A DNA stretch of 38,287 nt from Nitrososphaerota archaeon. GTDB lineage: Archaea; Thermoproteota; Nitrososphaeria; Conexivisphaerales; DTJL01. The stretch is taken from the NCBI GenBank assembly GCA_021324115.1, contig JAJPJS010000023.1:1-38287 (forward strand), given 5' to 3'. Shown here piece after piece: positions 8,649 to 17,158 of the stretch. Under the pieces are notes generated by a model. That model was not told the origin of the DNA and made no database searches. It worked only from the letters and a program-made list of their open reading frames with translations. How positions within the stretch are numbered: the stretch's first letter is position 1; every line of letters begins with the position of its first letter. The position numbers were made by a program, and so were the translations under genes.

Positions 8649-9134
8649 ATGACAATGCAGTATCAGAAGTATCTTGTTCTTGTTACTATAATCGTGACCT
8701 ACGCCCTCATCGTATGGGGGGCTTACCTTACTGCAGGTAACTGGGGGGGCGCATGTGGGACCGGCACCTCGTCTGACTGGCCCCAATGCAACGGAAGCTT
8801 CGCGATTCCGATAAACGACTACGGTGCACTTGTAGAATACATACACCGAACACTCAGCGTCCTTACGGGCGTCCTGCTGATAGCATCGATCCTTTCTGTT
8901 TGGAGGATGAAACCCCGGGTTGACTCGGCTTTCAGGCTGCTGGTGCTGACGGGCATCCTCCTGCTGGTACAGATAGCGCTTGGAGATGTGGTTGTAAACT
9001 CGGACCTGAATTCTGCATTTACTGCGCTTCACCAGGCAAATGCGGTTGCCCTCCTCAGCGTAATGGTTGTGGCGGGTGTTTTACTTTTCACCAAATCTCC
9101 CGCCGGAACCTCTCGAGAGGCCAGCCCCATCTGA
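8649..9134 (+). CDS. ctaA: half-size heme A synthase (CtaA/COX15 family)
   Basis: A 161-residue protein with four transmembrane helices, half the size of bacterial CtaA. Such single-repeat heme A synthases are known from archaea (for example Aeropyrum) and are thought to act as oligomers. The conserved heme-ligand histidines are in VEYIHRTLSV and ALHQANA. The extracellular cysteine pair C36 and C47 (in GACG and PQCNG) corresponds to the functional pair in loop 1 of CtaA. The protein converts heme O to heme A for the oxidase encoded just upstream. It is on the same strand as the oxidase operon but 104 nt away and has its own TATA box. ATG 8655 is an alternative start two codons in. Confidence 0.9.
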   Translation: MTMQYQKYLVLVTIIVTYALIVWGAYLTAGNWGGACGTGTSSDWPQCNGSFAIPINDYGALVEYIHRTLSVLTGVLLIASILSVWRMKPRVDSAFRLLVLTGILLLVQIALGDVVVNSDLNSAFTALHQANAVALLSVMVVAGVLLFTKSPAGTSREASPI

Positions 9135-9152
9135 AATTGGTTTGATTCAGCC

Positions 9153-10190
9153 TCAGATTCTGAGCGCTCTGATCACATCATCATCGAGCGGAATGGACTC
9201 CAGCTCACCCAATGTCTTTCCCTGCTTGGTATAGAACCTTACCGTAACTCTCTCGCCCTTTGGTGCATCACTGTATCTGACACATATACCGGCTGCCCTA
9301 TCCTTCTGTTCGTCAAAGTCTCCCTGAATAAGGCAGACAGGTCCCACGTAATCTCTCACGGAAAGCAACCGGTCTTCATCGTTCGCAAGGAGGATTATTT
9401 CGTTATTCTCGACCATGTTCCTTCCGACGACAAGTTTGCTGTTTTGAGAGAGTCTGAAATGCCTTCCAACCTTCAACAAGTCCACGTCTTTCTTTGTAAC
9501 TTTCTCCGAGTGTTCAAAGAGGTCCCTGAGCCTGTTCGAATAGGCCCGCTCGGTAAGTATACACCCGCCGGCCGCGTTGGGGTATCTGCCTATTCCCAGC
9601 TCCTTTGCCAGGGCCATCTGCACCTTTCTTGACCTGCCGCTTATGTCCAGCAATCTGTTTCTGTCAACTACGCCGTTCTGTTCGGCTTCTGTCGGCTTCA
9701 ACAGTTTTGCTGACAGTGGCCTAAGTATCTTGCCCTCCAGCCCTGATTCTCTTTCGATTATCTCCATCGCACGCAGGTTTTGAGACATCGGCCTCTGGCC
9801 AAGGACTTCGCCGGTCACAATGAAGTCTGCGCCTATTTCGTCCATATACTTCTTGCCTACTTTGTACATCATGACTCTGCAGTCGATGCACGGATTCATT
9901 CCCTTTCCCCTGCCATGCCTGGGGTTCCTCACCATCTCGATGTATTCTTCCCCCAGTTCTTCGGCCACCCATTGTACCCCCTGCCTTCTCGCAACATCGG
10001 ATACGTCACCGGCACAGGCACCTCCTCCGCAGTCAAAATTGCAAAATGGGGTTTTCAGACTAAGCGCGATAGGTTCGAAACCGAGCTTCTTTGTTATGGC
10101 CAGTGCAAGCGTGCTGTCGAGCCCACCTGAAAGCATCACCACCGCTTTGCGTTTGCCGTCCGTGGTATTAGGAGCAGCTGCAGAAGTCAT
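9153..10190 (-). CDS. PP-loop ATPase with NFACT-R-type C-terminal domain, probable tRNA thiolation enzyme
   Basis: A MnmA/ThiI-like enzyme of 345 residues. The ATP-pyrophosphatase P-loop is SGGLDST (about 21-27). Five cysteines sit in two clusters, C50/C54/C59 in TPFCNFDCGGGAC and C101/C104 in NPCIDCR, with another in GGCILTE. The motif TGEVLGQRPMSQN is typical of this archaeal family. The last about 100 residues (from KVGRHFRLSQNSKLVVGRN) look like the NFACT-R_2 RNA-binding domain. The protein probably adenylates and thiolates a tRNA uridine; the exact target is not known to me, and the Cys clusters could hold an iron-sulfur cluster. A TTG five codons upstream (10205) is also open, but the TATA box GTTATAAC at 10214-10221 fits the ATG at 10190. 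It converges with ctaA. Confidence 0.8.
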   Translation of the reverse strand: MTSAAAPNTTDGKRKAVVMLSGGLDSTLALAITKKLGFEPIALSLKTPFCNFDCGGGACAGDVSDVARRQGVQWVAEELGEEYIEMVRNPRHGRGKGMNPCIDCRVMMYKVGKKYMDEIGADFIVTGEVLGQRPMSQNLRAMEIIERESGLEGKILRPLSAKLLKPTEAEQNGVVDRNRLLDISGRSRKVQMALAKELGIGRYPNAAGGCILTERAYSNRLRDLFEHSEKVTKKDVDLLKVGRHFRLSQNSKLVVGRNMVENNEIILLANDEDRLLSVRDYVGPVCLIQGDFDEQKDRAAGICVRYSDAPKGERVTVRFYTKQGKTLGELESIPLDDDVIRALRI

Positions 10191-10213
10191 GTCCTTCCGC
10201 ACCAATTTATTTC

Positions 10214-10221
10214 GTTATAAC
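10214..10221 (-). promoter_or_regulatory. TATA box of the PP-loop gene
   Basis: The palindromic GTTATAAC is centred about 27 bp upstream of the ATG at 10190 on the minus strand and decides for that start over the TTG at 10205. Confidence 0.5.
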
Positions 10222-10338
10222 TTTTTGTGTGTATGCGCGCCGCTGTCATTAATTCTGCCTAATTTGCTTGCTGACTTACTCTATCAAGACTTTTCCTCAA
10301 ATAATCAATGTCTTCATATGATCAACTTCAGTTTTGTG

Positions 10339-10482
10339 TTATTGTACATCACTTGCAACCAAGATGTCTCTTTCATCATAGCCAATGTATGAAGTCTCAG
10401 GTTCAAAATCGATGCGGTCGAACAGCCCACGAGATACGTCAATGACGGATGACTGTTTAAGATCAGTTGCCAGCGTATTCAT
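10339..10482 (-). CDS. possible 47-residue acidic protein
   Basis: In the 370-nt space between the PP-loop gene and the sedolisin gene, the minus strand holds an ATG-initiated frame of 47 codons that contains DVSRGLFDRIDFEPE and ends with DERDILVASDVQ. It is acidic and has no membrane segment. Its amino-acid composition looks like that of a folded small protein. I recognise no family, and there is no clear TATA box or Shine-Dalgarno sequence. The rest of the intergenic space shows nothing beyond promoter elements. Confidence 0.35.
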   Translation of the reverse strand: MNTLATDLKQSSVIDVSRGLFDRIDFEPETSYIGYDERDILVASDVQ

Positions 10483-10579
10483 TAATCTAATGCTGACCAA
10501 AGATCATCCAAGATAGAGATTCGGTAACGAAGCAAAAAATACGAATTTGAGTGTGTTCAACACCATCTATTCTTTAAGG

Positions 10580-11926
10580 CTAGGGAGGACTAATGAGATC
10601 CGGTATTAAATTGGCAACGTTCGGTGTTCCCCAACCAGAGGCCGCATCCCACCCCGTTACAGCCTCGAAGCCCGTGGGCGTGCCCACCAATTGGTTGTCA
10701 CCTACCGTGATGTCATGGAAGTCTGTGGAATAGCGGCCACTGCTTCCAATCTTGTAAATTGTTGGATTGAGAAATCCGAGTGACTTTCCCGCAGCTTGGT
10801 CCGCTAGTGCTGCAATTGCTGCCCATTGCGGAGACCCCGCGCTTGTACCGCCTACGATGAAGAAGACAGGACCGGTCGCACCGATGCAGGCAGGGCAAGC
10901 GCTCCAAACAACCAGTACGCCTCCATCAACTGCTGCATTGTAGGATACATCTGGGGTCGTTCTCATTTTAAGGCCAATGGCTTCTTGATAAGAGGGGGCA
11001 CTGAAGATGAGGCTTGGGGCACCTCCTCCTGCGGCAATGAACTCTGGCTCATTCCACACCTGTTCTCCACCGTAACCAGACGGAGCACAGCTGCCCGAAG
11101 CAGGACAAGATTCTGCTGCAAGCCCGGCCGGATAGGGATTGCCCATCGTTCCTCCCACCGCTGTAACTAGCGGGTCAGATGCTGGGAAATTCGCATTTGG
11201 TGTGGATATTCCGTTCGTTGCGCCGGAATCACCAGCCGAGGCAAACACAGTCCATCCCAATGACATAGCTTCTTCGTAGTTCTTTTCAGCCTGTAATAAT
11301 TGTACATTGTTGTTGTGAATCAGGTATTCTGGTACTCCGAAGCTTTGGGACATTATTGCGCCCGGGAACATGGGAATTACCATGCTCTCGGCGACGTTAA
11401 TTGCATTGCCACTTGATGAGGCGGCCACATCAAGGACTATGTTTGCTCCAGGTGCCATTGCATGAGCATATTCCACATCAAGGCTTGTTTCTATCGACCA
11501 ACCAAGTGCTCCATGAATATTCCTAGGGTTGTATGTGATACTGGGGCAGCCACCCGGTGGGCAGATGATCGTGAAAGATGGAGGGGGAGGTATGCCGAAA
11601 ACCAGGTCAAACAAAGCGAGGTCATTTGAGATCGTGGGGCTACCGTATGCGTCTACAATAACTATGGTCTGGCCTGTCCCTGTCAATGAAGAGGGGAAGT
11701 CATACGCACTCCGAATGAATTGTGGGGTGTAACATACCAATCCCGCCCGTGCACAAAAGGTCAGTGGGTTAAAGGACGGGCCCAGGGTTACAGCATGGGT
11801 GCTTAATAGTTGATACTCAACGAAAGGTGTATAGTTGAAATCAGTGTTCGAATTCGCCAACGCGAGGGGAGTGGATCCGAAGATCAGTATTATCGCTGAA
11901 ATCATCAATGCTATTGTTCTTTTCAT
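10580..11926 (-). CDS. secreted sedolisin (peptidase family S53)
   Basis: A serine-carboxyl peptidase active at acid pH, exported by the signal peptide MKRTIALMISAIILIFGS. Counted from that Met, the catalytic residues are E146 and D150 in WSIETSLDVEYAHAM, the oxyanion Asp D233 in SAGDSGA, and the nucleophile S362 in GGTSAGSPQW. The C-terminal calcium-site region is near DFHDITVGDN and GWDAASGWGTPN. Only about 70 residues separate the signal peptide from the start of the catalytic domain (TPQFIRSAYDF), so the usual pro-kumamolisin propeptide of about 150-190 residues is missing or reduced. A longer frame reaches 11977, but the Met at 11926 begins the signal peptide. It probably degrades external protein, as in Thermoplasma relatives. 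Confidence 0.9.
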   Translation of the reverse strand: MKRTIALMISAIILIFGSTPLALANSNTDFNYTPFVEYQLLSTHAVTLGPSFNPLTFCARAGLVCYTPQFIRSAYDFPSSLTGTGQTIVIVDAYGSPTISNDLALFDLVFGIPPPPSFTIICPPGGCPSITYNPRNIHGALGWSIETSLDVEYAHAMAPGANIVLDVAASSSGNAINVAESMVIPMFPGAIMSQSFGVPEYLIHNNNVQLLQAEKNYEEAMSLGWTVFASAGDSGATNGISTPNANFPASDPLVTAVGGTMGNPYPAGLAAESCPASGSCAPSGYGGEQVWNEPEFIAAGGGAPSLIFSAPSYQEAIGLKMRTTPDVSYNAAVDGGVLVVWSACPACIGATGPVFFIVGGTSAGSPQWAAIAALADQAAGKSLGFLNPTIYKIGSSGRYSTDFHDITVGDNQLVGTPTGFEAVTGWDAASGWGTPNVANLIPDLISPP

Positions 11927-12381
11927 GTCCGTGCAAGATATATTGAATGCCCGGAATATTAAATTATCGAATGGCAAAATTCATGATAAATCTGGATGTT
12001 AGCAGGAACAAAACCCTGCATCGTCCATTTAATCAATGGAGTTTTTCCTGAAACGGCGAAGCATCGAATGCAGACGCCGCACAAAGATGGCCAGTGAAAT
12101 GCGTACAATCGGCCAATCTTCCCAAGTCATGGACATTTATGTCGCCATGGAAACTCTCAGGGTAACGCTGAATTTGTGGGCAAAAGGGCCTCTGAATCCA
12201 CTTCGATTCCATTAATCTAGGACCAACGCTATCAGTCGTCCAAAGTAAAAACGAAGGGATAACCCCAACTATTTCTAACAATACGGGTTCCTTTCAAACC
12301 ACCTTAAAAAGCACAGGTTTCTCTGAAACAAACAAAAGACGAAGTCCTTAGCCTCGGTCACGGAATCGTACAACCGAAGCA
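11927..12381. other. intergenic region without a supported gene
   Basis: About 455 bp between the sedolisin promoter side and the 3' end of phoU. AT-rich elements near 11955-11967 (AATTTAATA on the minus strand) probably form the sedolisin promoter. Short open frames exist on both strands at 12030-12281 (82 codons minus, about 42 codons plus), but neither shows recognisable motifs, a promoter or a ribosome-binding site. It could contain decayed coding sequence. Confidence 0.4.
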
Positions 12382-13041
12382 TTACTTTCTCGGCTTGTGG
12401 TTTCCTGTAGCGACGTACACGATGGAATCGCCGATATAGGATGCGTGGTCTGCTATCCTTTCAAGATATTTCAGCACCAGGGCTGTAGAAGCCGCACATT
12501 TAGCAGATATATGCACGTCAGATGAAAGATTCTTCATGAACATTCTGTAATTACGGTCCACCTCATCATCCAGGGCGGGTATGCTTGAAGCAAGTTCTGT
12601 GTCTCGGGAGAGCAGTGCCTGAACACTCATAGAAATCATCTTCTTCGCCAGTTCAGCGGTTTTCAGAACAAGGTCGTGGTCGCAGTTCGAAACGTCTCCC
12701 AAGCTTTGTATCGTCTCGGCTATGTCGTATGCATACCTTCCGAGCCGGCTGAAACCATACGATATTTCGACACAGGACTTTGTGAATCTCAGGTCGGACG
12801 CCATGGGTTGATACTTCGCTATTATGTCTGTGGAGAGGTCGCTCACCTCATCCTCGAGTGTCCTGAGTTCTTCCGACATCCTTTTGATATTCTCGACCTC
12901 GTCTTTGCCACCGATGTACGCCTCTATTGCACTGCTCACCGTTTGTTCGGAAAGTCTTCCCATCTCTATGAGCAGGTTCATGAGTTCCTTGAGCCCCAGA
13001 TCCATCAGTCTTGATGTCGGCTCGCCCTCTTCCTTCGACAT
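12382..13041 (-). CDS. phoU: phosphate uptake regulator PhoU
   Basis: A 219-residue all-helical protein with two PhoU domains. Each has the acidic metal-binding pattern, seen as LEDEVSDLSTDI in the first half and ERIADHASYIGDS in the second. PhoU sits on the cytoplasmic side of the Pst transporter and represses it or signals phosphate status; it also affects polyphosphate and persistence in bacteria. The ATG shares one base with the stop of pstB (TGATG), so translation is coupled. It is the last gene of pstSCAB-phoU. No PhoR/PhoB two-component genes are in the window, so regulation in this organism must use another route. Confidence 0.93.
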   Translation of the reverse strand: MSKEEGEPTSRLMDLGLKELMNLLIEMGRLSEQTVSSAIEAYIGGKDEVENIKRMSEELRTLEDEVSDLSTDIIAKYQPMASDLRFTKSCVEISYGFSRLGRYAYDIAETIQSLGDVSNCDHDLVLKTAELAKKMISMSVQALLSRDTELASSIPALDDEVDRNYRMFMKNLSSDVHISAKCAASTALVLKYLERIADHASYIGDSIVYVATGNHKPRK

Positions 13042-13904
13042 CAGGTCAGCCTCCCACTTACATACTCCTCAGTCAGCTGGTTTCTTGGATTCTCAAATAT
13101 CCCCGGCGATTCACCGAACTCTATCAGTCTACCCTTGTAGAGAAAGGCGACTTCGTTGCCCACCCTAGCGGCCTGCTGCATGTTGTGGGTGACCAGCACG
13201 ACTGTGCACTCATTTGCAAGCTCCACGATAAGCTCCTCTATCTTCGAGGTGGACCCCGGGTCCAGTGCGGATGCGGGTTCATCCATGAGGATGACCTCCG
13301 GCTGAACCGCCAGCGCCCTCGCGATGCATAGTCTCTGTTGCTGACCACCCGAAAGACTCATCGCGTTGGCCTGCAGTCGATCCTTCACCTCATCCCAAAG
13401 AGCCGCCCGCTTGAGGCTATTTTCGACTATCCTGTCAAGCTCTTCTTTCTTCCTGAACATCTTGTGTATGCGCGGCCCGAAGGCAACATTCTCATATATC
13501 GAAATAGGGAACGGATTCGGCTTCTGGAATACCATTCCAACCCTTATCTTCAGAAGTATAGGGTCGACATCCTTGGAATAGATATCCTTGCCATCAAGCT
13601 CGATCCTTCCGTTGTGAGAAAAGCCAGGAACCAAATCATTCATCCTGTTCAGTGTTCTGATAAGCGTGCTCTTGCCACACCCGGAAGGTCCCATTATGAC
13701 TGTAACACTTTTTCTCTTGATATCAAGGCTGATATCGTATAGTACCTGCAGCTGACCATAGAACGCATTCAGGCCGCTGATCCTTATGAGGACCTCGGAT
13801 GCCGGATAACTCCCTTCCATATCTAGGCCGACCTTCGACAGACCCGCGGATGAACTATCTGGAGCTTTCTCAAAGAGTTCCACCTTCTTCAACCACAACA
13901 CCAT
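13041..13904 (-). CDS. pstB: phosphate ABC transporter ATP-binding protein PstB
   Basis: The ATPase of the high-affinity phosphate importer. It has Walker [10 protein letters not shown], signature LSGGQQQRL, Walker [14 protein letters not shown] and the switch histidine in [25 protein letters not shown] followed by [11 protein letters not shown] is the PstB form of the ABC core. The ATG at 13904 lies five nt after the pstA stop and gives an N-terminal extension of about 35 residues compared with typical PstB; an ATG at 13817 (MEGSYPASE) would give the usual length. Operon coupling favours 13904, but the start is uncertain. Stop and phoU start overlap by one base. Confidence 0.95.
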   Translation of the reverse strand: MVLWLKKVELFEKAPDSSSAGLSKVGLDMEGSYPASEVLIRISGLNAFYGQLQVLYDISLDIKRKSVTVIMGPSGCGKSTLIRTLNRMNDLVPGFSHNGRIELDGKDIYSKDVDPILLKIRVGMVFQKPNPFPISIYENVAFGPRIHKMFRKKEELDRIVENSLKRAALWDEVKDRLQANAMSLSGGQQQRLCIARALAVQPEVILMDEPASALDPGSTSKIEELIVELANECTVVLVTHNMQQAARVGNEVAFLYKGRLIEFGESPGIFENPRNQLTEEYVSGRLT

Positions 13905-13908
13905 CCTT

Positions 13909-14832
13909 CTAAATCTTCATGAACCTTCTCATTCCGACCCTCGCCACCAGGTTGATCAGCACAACAATCAGCATCAGGAGGAATGCAGCCAGATATGCCA
14001 GATCATTCGCCTGCGCAAATGGCAGCTGGGAATAGGTCCAAACTACATAGGTCAGATAGCCGACGGGTGAATGAAACAGCGCAGATGGAAGGTAGTTGGA
14101 AAAACTCGCCGTGTAAAGAAGAGGAGCAGTTTCTCCCACCGAAATACTTATGGAAAGCAAAATGCCGGTAACTATTCCGGGCAATGCTATTCTCAGGTTG
14201 AGCCTGTTGATCATGTCTGTTTTGGAGCTCCCCAGTGCATACGCCCCCTCCCTGATCGAGTCGGGCACCTTCCTCAGCGCAACATCCGTGGTCCTGAGGA
14301 TGTATGGCAGCATCAAAATGGCGAGCGTAAGTGACGCTGCCACGGCTGAGAACCCCCAGCCAAAGTAAAGCACGAAAACGAAGAAACCCGCATACCCGAG
14401 TATTATGGAGGGAACGCCCGCCAGCACATCCGAAACGAACCTGACCATTCCCGCATATCTATCCCTCTCTCCGGCGAATTCAGCGAGATAGATCCCTGAG
14501 AGCACGCCAAGGGGCACGGCGAAAAGTGAAGACATTCCGATTATCAGGGCGCTTCCCGCTATAGCGTTGGCCAGCCCCGCATTCCCCACACCCGTTCCAC
14601 CTGTCGTGGTCTGGGTCAACCTAGCCAGGGATATCAGTGTTAGACCCTTGTACGCAAAAAGGTACAGCATGTCCAGCAGTGGGTAAAGGACAACGATCAC
14701 ACTGAGCACAGCAAGGAACGCAATTATTCGCCATTTCAGCTTCCTTATCCTGTTGTTCCTTGCGATTCGCTTGTCCCTCCACGGGAATGGGGCCCTTGTT
14801 TGCTGGACAGTTTCTGTCTCTTCTGGCATCAT
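13909..14832 (-). CDS. pstA: phosphate ABC transporter permease PstA
   Basis: A 307-residue inner permease subunit with about six transmembrane helices. The coupling loop that contacts PstB is [20 protein letters not shown], the EAA-type motif typical of PstA. Its partner PstC ends 7 nt upstream and pstB begins 5 nt downstream. The N-terminus ([13 protein letters not shown]) is hydrophilic and cytoplasmic. With PstC it forms the phosphate channel. Confidence 0.94.
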   Translation of the reverse strand: MMPEETETVQQTRAPFPWRDKRIARNNRIRKLKWRIIAFLAVLSVIVVLYPLLDMLYLFAYKGLTLISLARLTQTTTGGTGVGNAGLANAIAGSALIIGMSSLFAVPLGVLSGIYLAEFAGERDRYAGMVRFVSDVLAGVPSIILGYAGFFVFVLYFGWGFSAVAASLTLAILMLPYILRTTDVALRKVPDSIREGAYALGSSKTDMINRLNLRIALPGIVTGILLSISISVGETAPLLYTASFSNYLPSALFHSPVGYLTYVVWTYSQLPFAQANDLAYLAAFLLMLIVVLINLVARVGMRRFMKI

Positions 14833-14839
14833 TGCACAC

Positions 14840-15820
14840 CTACACCTTTATCACTGTCTCTGCCTTCGAAACGAAGCCCTGCTTTATCAGCAGTCTCGCA
14901 ATGAAGTTTACCGCTAGTGTTATGACAAGCAGGAGAAGCCCGAGTTCGAAGAGTGCAGACACGTACATCCCGCTGGGGTCGGTAAAAGCGCTGTCAAGTG
15001 ATTCGGCCATGAACGCGGCTATCGTGTTTATCGGGGAATACAGAGAGTTGGGCAAGGCATTCAAGGCAGACCCCGACACAAGTGCCACGGCCATCACCTC
15101 GCCGAGCGCCCTTCCGAGGCCCAGGATCACTGCCCCTATCACTCCCGTCTTTGCATAAGGCAGTATTATTTTCCTCGTAATCTCCCACTTTGTAAGTCCC
15201 AGAGCGGCTCCACCTTCTATCAATTCCAGGGGTGTCTGGAGCATCACATCACGGCTAATCGATGCAACGATGGGAACTATCATCAGTGAAAGTATGATTC
15301 CTGAACCGAGAAGCCCGGCGCCGTAAGGCTGGCCGTTCAATCCTGGGACCCAGAAGAACAGCGAGGCCATGGCGGGTTCTATCACCTGCAGGAGGAGTGG
15401 GAGTAGAACCACTAGGCCCCAGAACCCGTACACCACGCTCGGTATGCCCGCCAGCAGCTCCACAAGAAACGAAACCATTCTCGACACCCTTTGGGGCGCG
15501 ACCTGTGTAAGGAACAGGGCTATTCCGATACCCGCAGGTACACCGAGCAGCATCGCAATAGCAGATGAAACCAGTGTCCCGAAAAGGAACACACCGGCTC
15601 CGTAAGTCGCCCCCTGCAAGGTGGGAACGCCGTTGACCCTGATCAGTTCCCCGTTCAGTGATGGATTCCAGGTGATACCGGTAAAGAACTTCAGGCCGTT
15701 GACAACGATGGATGGATACGACTTCACAGCAAGCACAATGACTATCATCAAAAGAAACAGCAGGGCGCTTCCGCTCGCAACTGTCGTCACGTACCTGTAC
15801 GCCCTGTCGGCGTGCCTCAA
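14840..15820 (-). CDS. pstC: phosphate ABC transporter permease PstC
   Basis: A 326-residue permease with six transmembrane helices and a larger extracellular loop after helix 1 (about 42-70), as is usual in PstC. The EAA-like coupling region is TPLELIEGGAALGLTKWEIT. The stretch VPAGIGIALFLTQVAP is conserved in the family. It follows pstS by 17 nt and precedes pstA by 7 nt, all in one operon. Confidence 0.94.
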   Translation of the reverse strand: MRHADRAYRYVTTVASGSALLFLLMIVIVLAVKSYPSIVVNGLKFFTGITWNPSLNGELIRVNGVPTLQGATYGAGVFLFGTLVSSAIAMLLGVPAGIGIALFLTQVAPQRVSRMVSFLVELLAGIPSVVYGFWGLVVLLPLLLQVIEPAMASLFFWVPGLNGQPYGAGLLGSGIILSLMIVPIVASISRDVMLQTPLELIEGGAALGLTKWEITRKIILPYAKTGVIGAVILGLGRALGEVMAVALVSGSALNALPNSLYSPINTIAAFMAESLDSAFTDPSGMYVSALFELGLLLLVITLAVNFIARLLIKQGFVSKAETVIKV

Positions 15821-15837
15821 ACGGGATTCACCAAGGC

Positions 15838-16974
15838 TTAAGGTCCCTGTATCTGATTGATCTGCGCCTGGCTCAGCTGAACGACCGAGCTTGGAAGCGG
15901 TATAAATCCTACCTGGTTCAGGTAGGTCGGAGAATTTCCGCCGTTCGGTGATATTGCCCAGCTGAGGAAGGTCCTGATGAGCAGTGCGGTGTTGGCATCA
16001 GGCTGACTCTTTGACACTATTGCATATTCATAGTTGATTATCGGGTATGAATTAGCACCTGGTGCATAAATGAGGGAGATCCTCTCATCAGGGGGTGTCT
16101 GGGAGACGAGCGAGTTAGCTGCGGCCTGTATGTTCTGCTGTGTGATGTTCACATAATTTCCCGCCTGATTGAGCAGGTACGCGTACCCCAGCCCTTCATT
16201 CACCGTCTGAAGCAGGTAGCTCACGCCTATGTAGGCTATTCCATATTTGTCCTTGGCAAGCGCATTCACCATTCCGCCATTGCCGTTTCCTGTATCCTGA
16301 ACCTGAAGCGCCGGCCAGCTGACAGAAGTTCCAAAGCCAACGGAGCTGTTCCATGCCGGATATGTCTTGGAGAGGTACTGCGTGAAGATGAACGTGTCTC
16401 CGCTTCCGTCAGACCTGTGAATCGGTATGATGTGCTGGTGAGTAAGATACTGTGTGGCGCCAGGGTTTGCGGCAACAATGGCCGGATCATCCCAGTAAAG
16501 TATCTTCCCCATGTAAATCTGGGCTAGCACTGGACCGGACATGTTCAGGTGAATCGAAGCAGGAAGCCCCGGAATATTGTAGTTGATCTGCTGTGCAGAT
16601 ATCGCCAGAGGAATGTTGAGAATGTTTGGGTACTGGGAAATCTGTGCATTCGACATGTACGCATCGGACGCACCAATCTGAACAACGCCCGTCTCGGCAC
16701 TTGATATTCCGGTTCCGCTGCCTGTCGAAGCGGTGTTTAGCTGAACTCCTGGGTAAAGTGCCTTGAAGCCCGGCACCCACAAATTGAAGAGTGGATATAG
16801 CAGAGAAGAACCTGTTTCAGAAAGCGTCCCGCTCAACTGATTGGTAGGCGGAGCCTTGTGGCCAGAAAGGAACGCAAAATATGCGATCCCCACGGCTGCA
16901 AGCACGACCACGACAATTATCAGACCGGCTGCGATTTTACCAATAGATCTTCTGTATCTTTGTTTCATATACAT
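15838..16974 (-). CDS. pstS: phosphate-binding protein PstS
   Basis: An extracytoplasmic phosphate-binding protein of the PstS family. Phosphate contacts lie in GTLSETGSSLLYPL, ASTGSGTGISS, IGASDAYMS and HRSDGSGDTFIF. The N-terminus has a basic stretch (KQRYRR) and one hydrophobic helix (about residues 13-35) that probably anchors it to the membrane; there is no lipobox cysteine. The frame is open to 17037, but the TATA box TATATATGC at 17000-17010 points to the ATG at 16974, giving about 378 residues. This is the first gene of the pst operon, and the promoter is expected to respond to phosphate starvation. Confidence 0.93.
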   Translation of the reverse strand: MYMKQRYRRSIGKIAAGLIIVVVVLAAVGIAYFAFLSGHKAPPTNQLSGTLSETGSSLLYPLFNLWVPGFKALYPGVQLNTASTGSGTGISSAETGVVQIGASDAYMSNAQISQYPNILNIPLAISAQQINYNIPGLPASIHLNMSGPVLAQIYMGKILYWDDPAIVAANPGATQYLTHQHIIPIHRSDGSGDTFIFTQYLSKTYPAWNSSVGFGTSVSWPALQVQDTGNGNGGMVNALAKDKYGIAYIGVSYLLQTVNEGLGYAYLLNQAGNYVNITQQNIQAAANSLVSQTPPDERISLIYAPGANSYPIINYEYAIVSKSQPDANTALLIRTFLSWAISPNGGNSPTYLNQVGFIPLPSSVVQLSQAQINQIQGP

Positions 16975-16999
16975 GCATCTGTGACTGCCGTATCTAATA

Positions 17000-17010
17000 G
17001 CATATATATA
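17000..17010 (-). promoter_or_regulatory. TATA box of the pst operon
   Basis: TATATATGC on the minus strand, centred about 31 bp upstream of the ATG at 16974. The surrounding 60 bp are unusually AT-rich (repeated TATA/ATAT), so the exact element is uncertain. Confidence 0.45.
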
Positions 17011-17126
17011 GATTATGTAAAAGAAATACATATTCAATACTTACAATATATTCTATATAGTTTATCCTTCATTCAAAGAAGCCGGCATCCTTGTTTCGGA
17101 TGTTCATTTCATTTAACATCAGGTTC

Positions 17127-17136
17127 AATTTATTTG
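17127..17136 (+). promoter_or_regulatory. TATA box of the DUF72 gene
   Basis: AATTTATTTG centred about 28 bp upstream of the ATG at 17159. Confidence 0.4.
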
Positions 17137-17158
17137 ATGGTGTAGGGCCCAATTATGC

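Noticed and set aside
12033-12281. 82-codon minus-strand frame downstream of the sedolisin promoter
   Set aside because: No recognisable domain, promoter or ribosome-binding site, and a competing plus-strand frame; kept only as part of the intergenic description.
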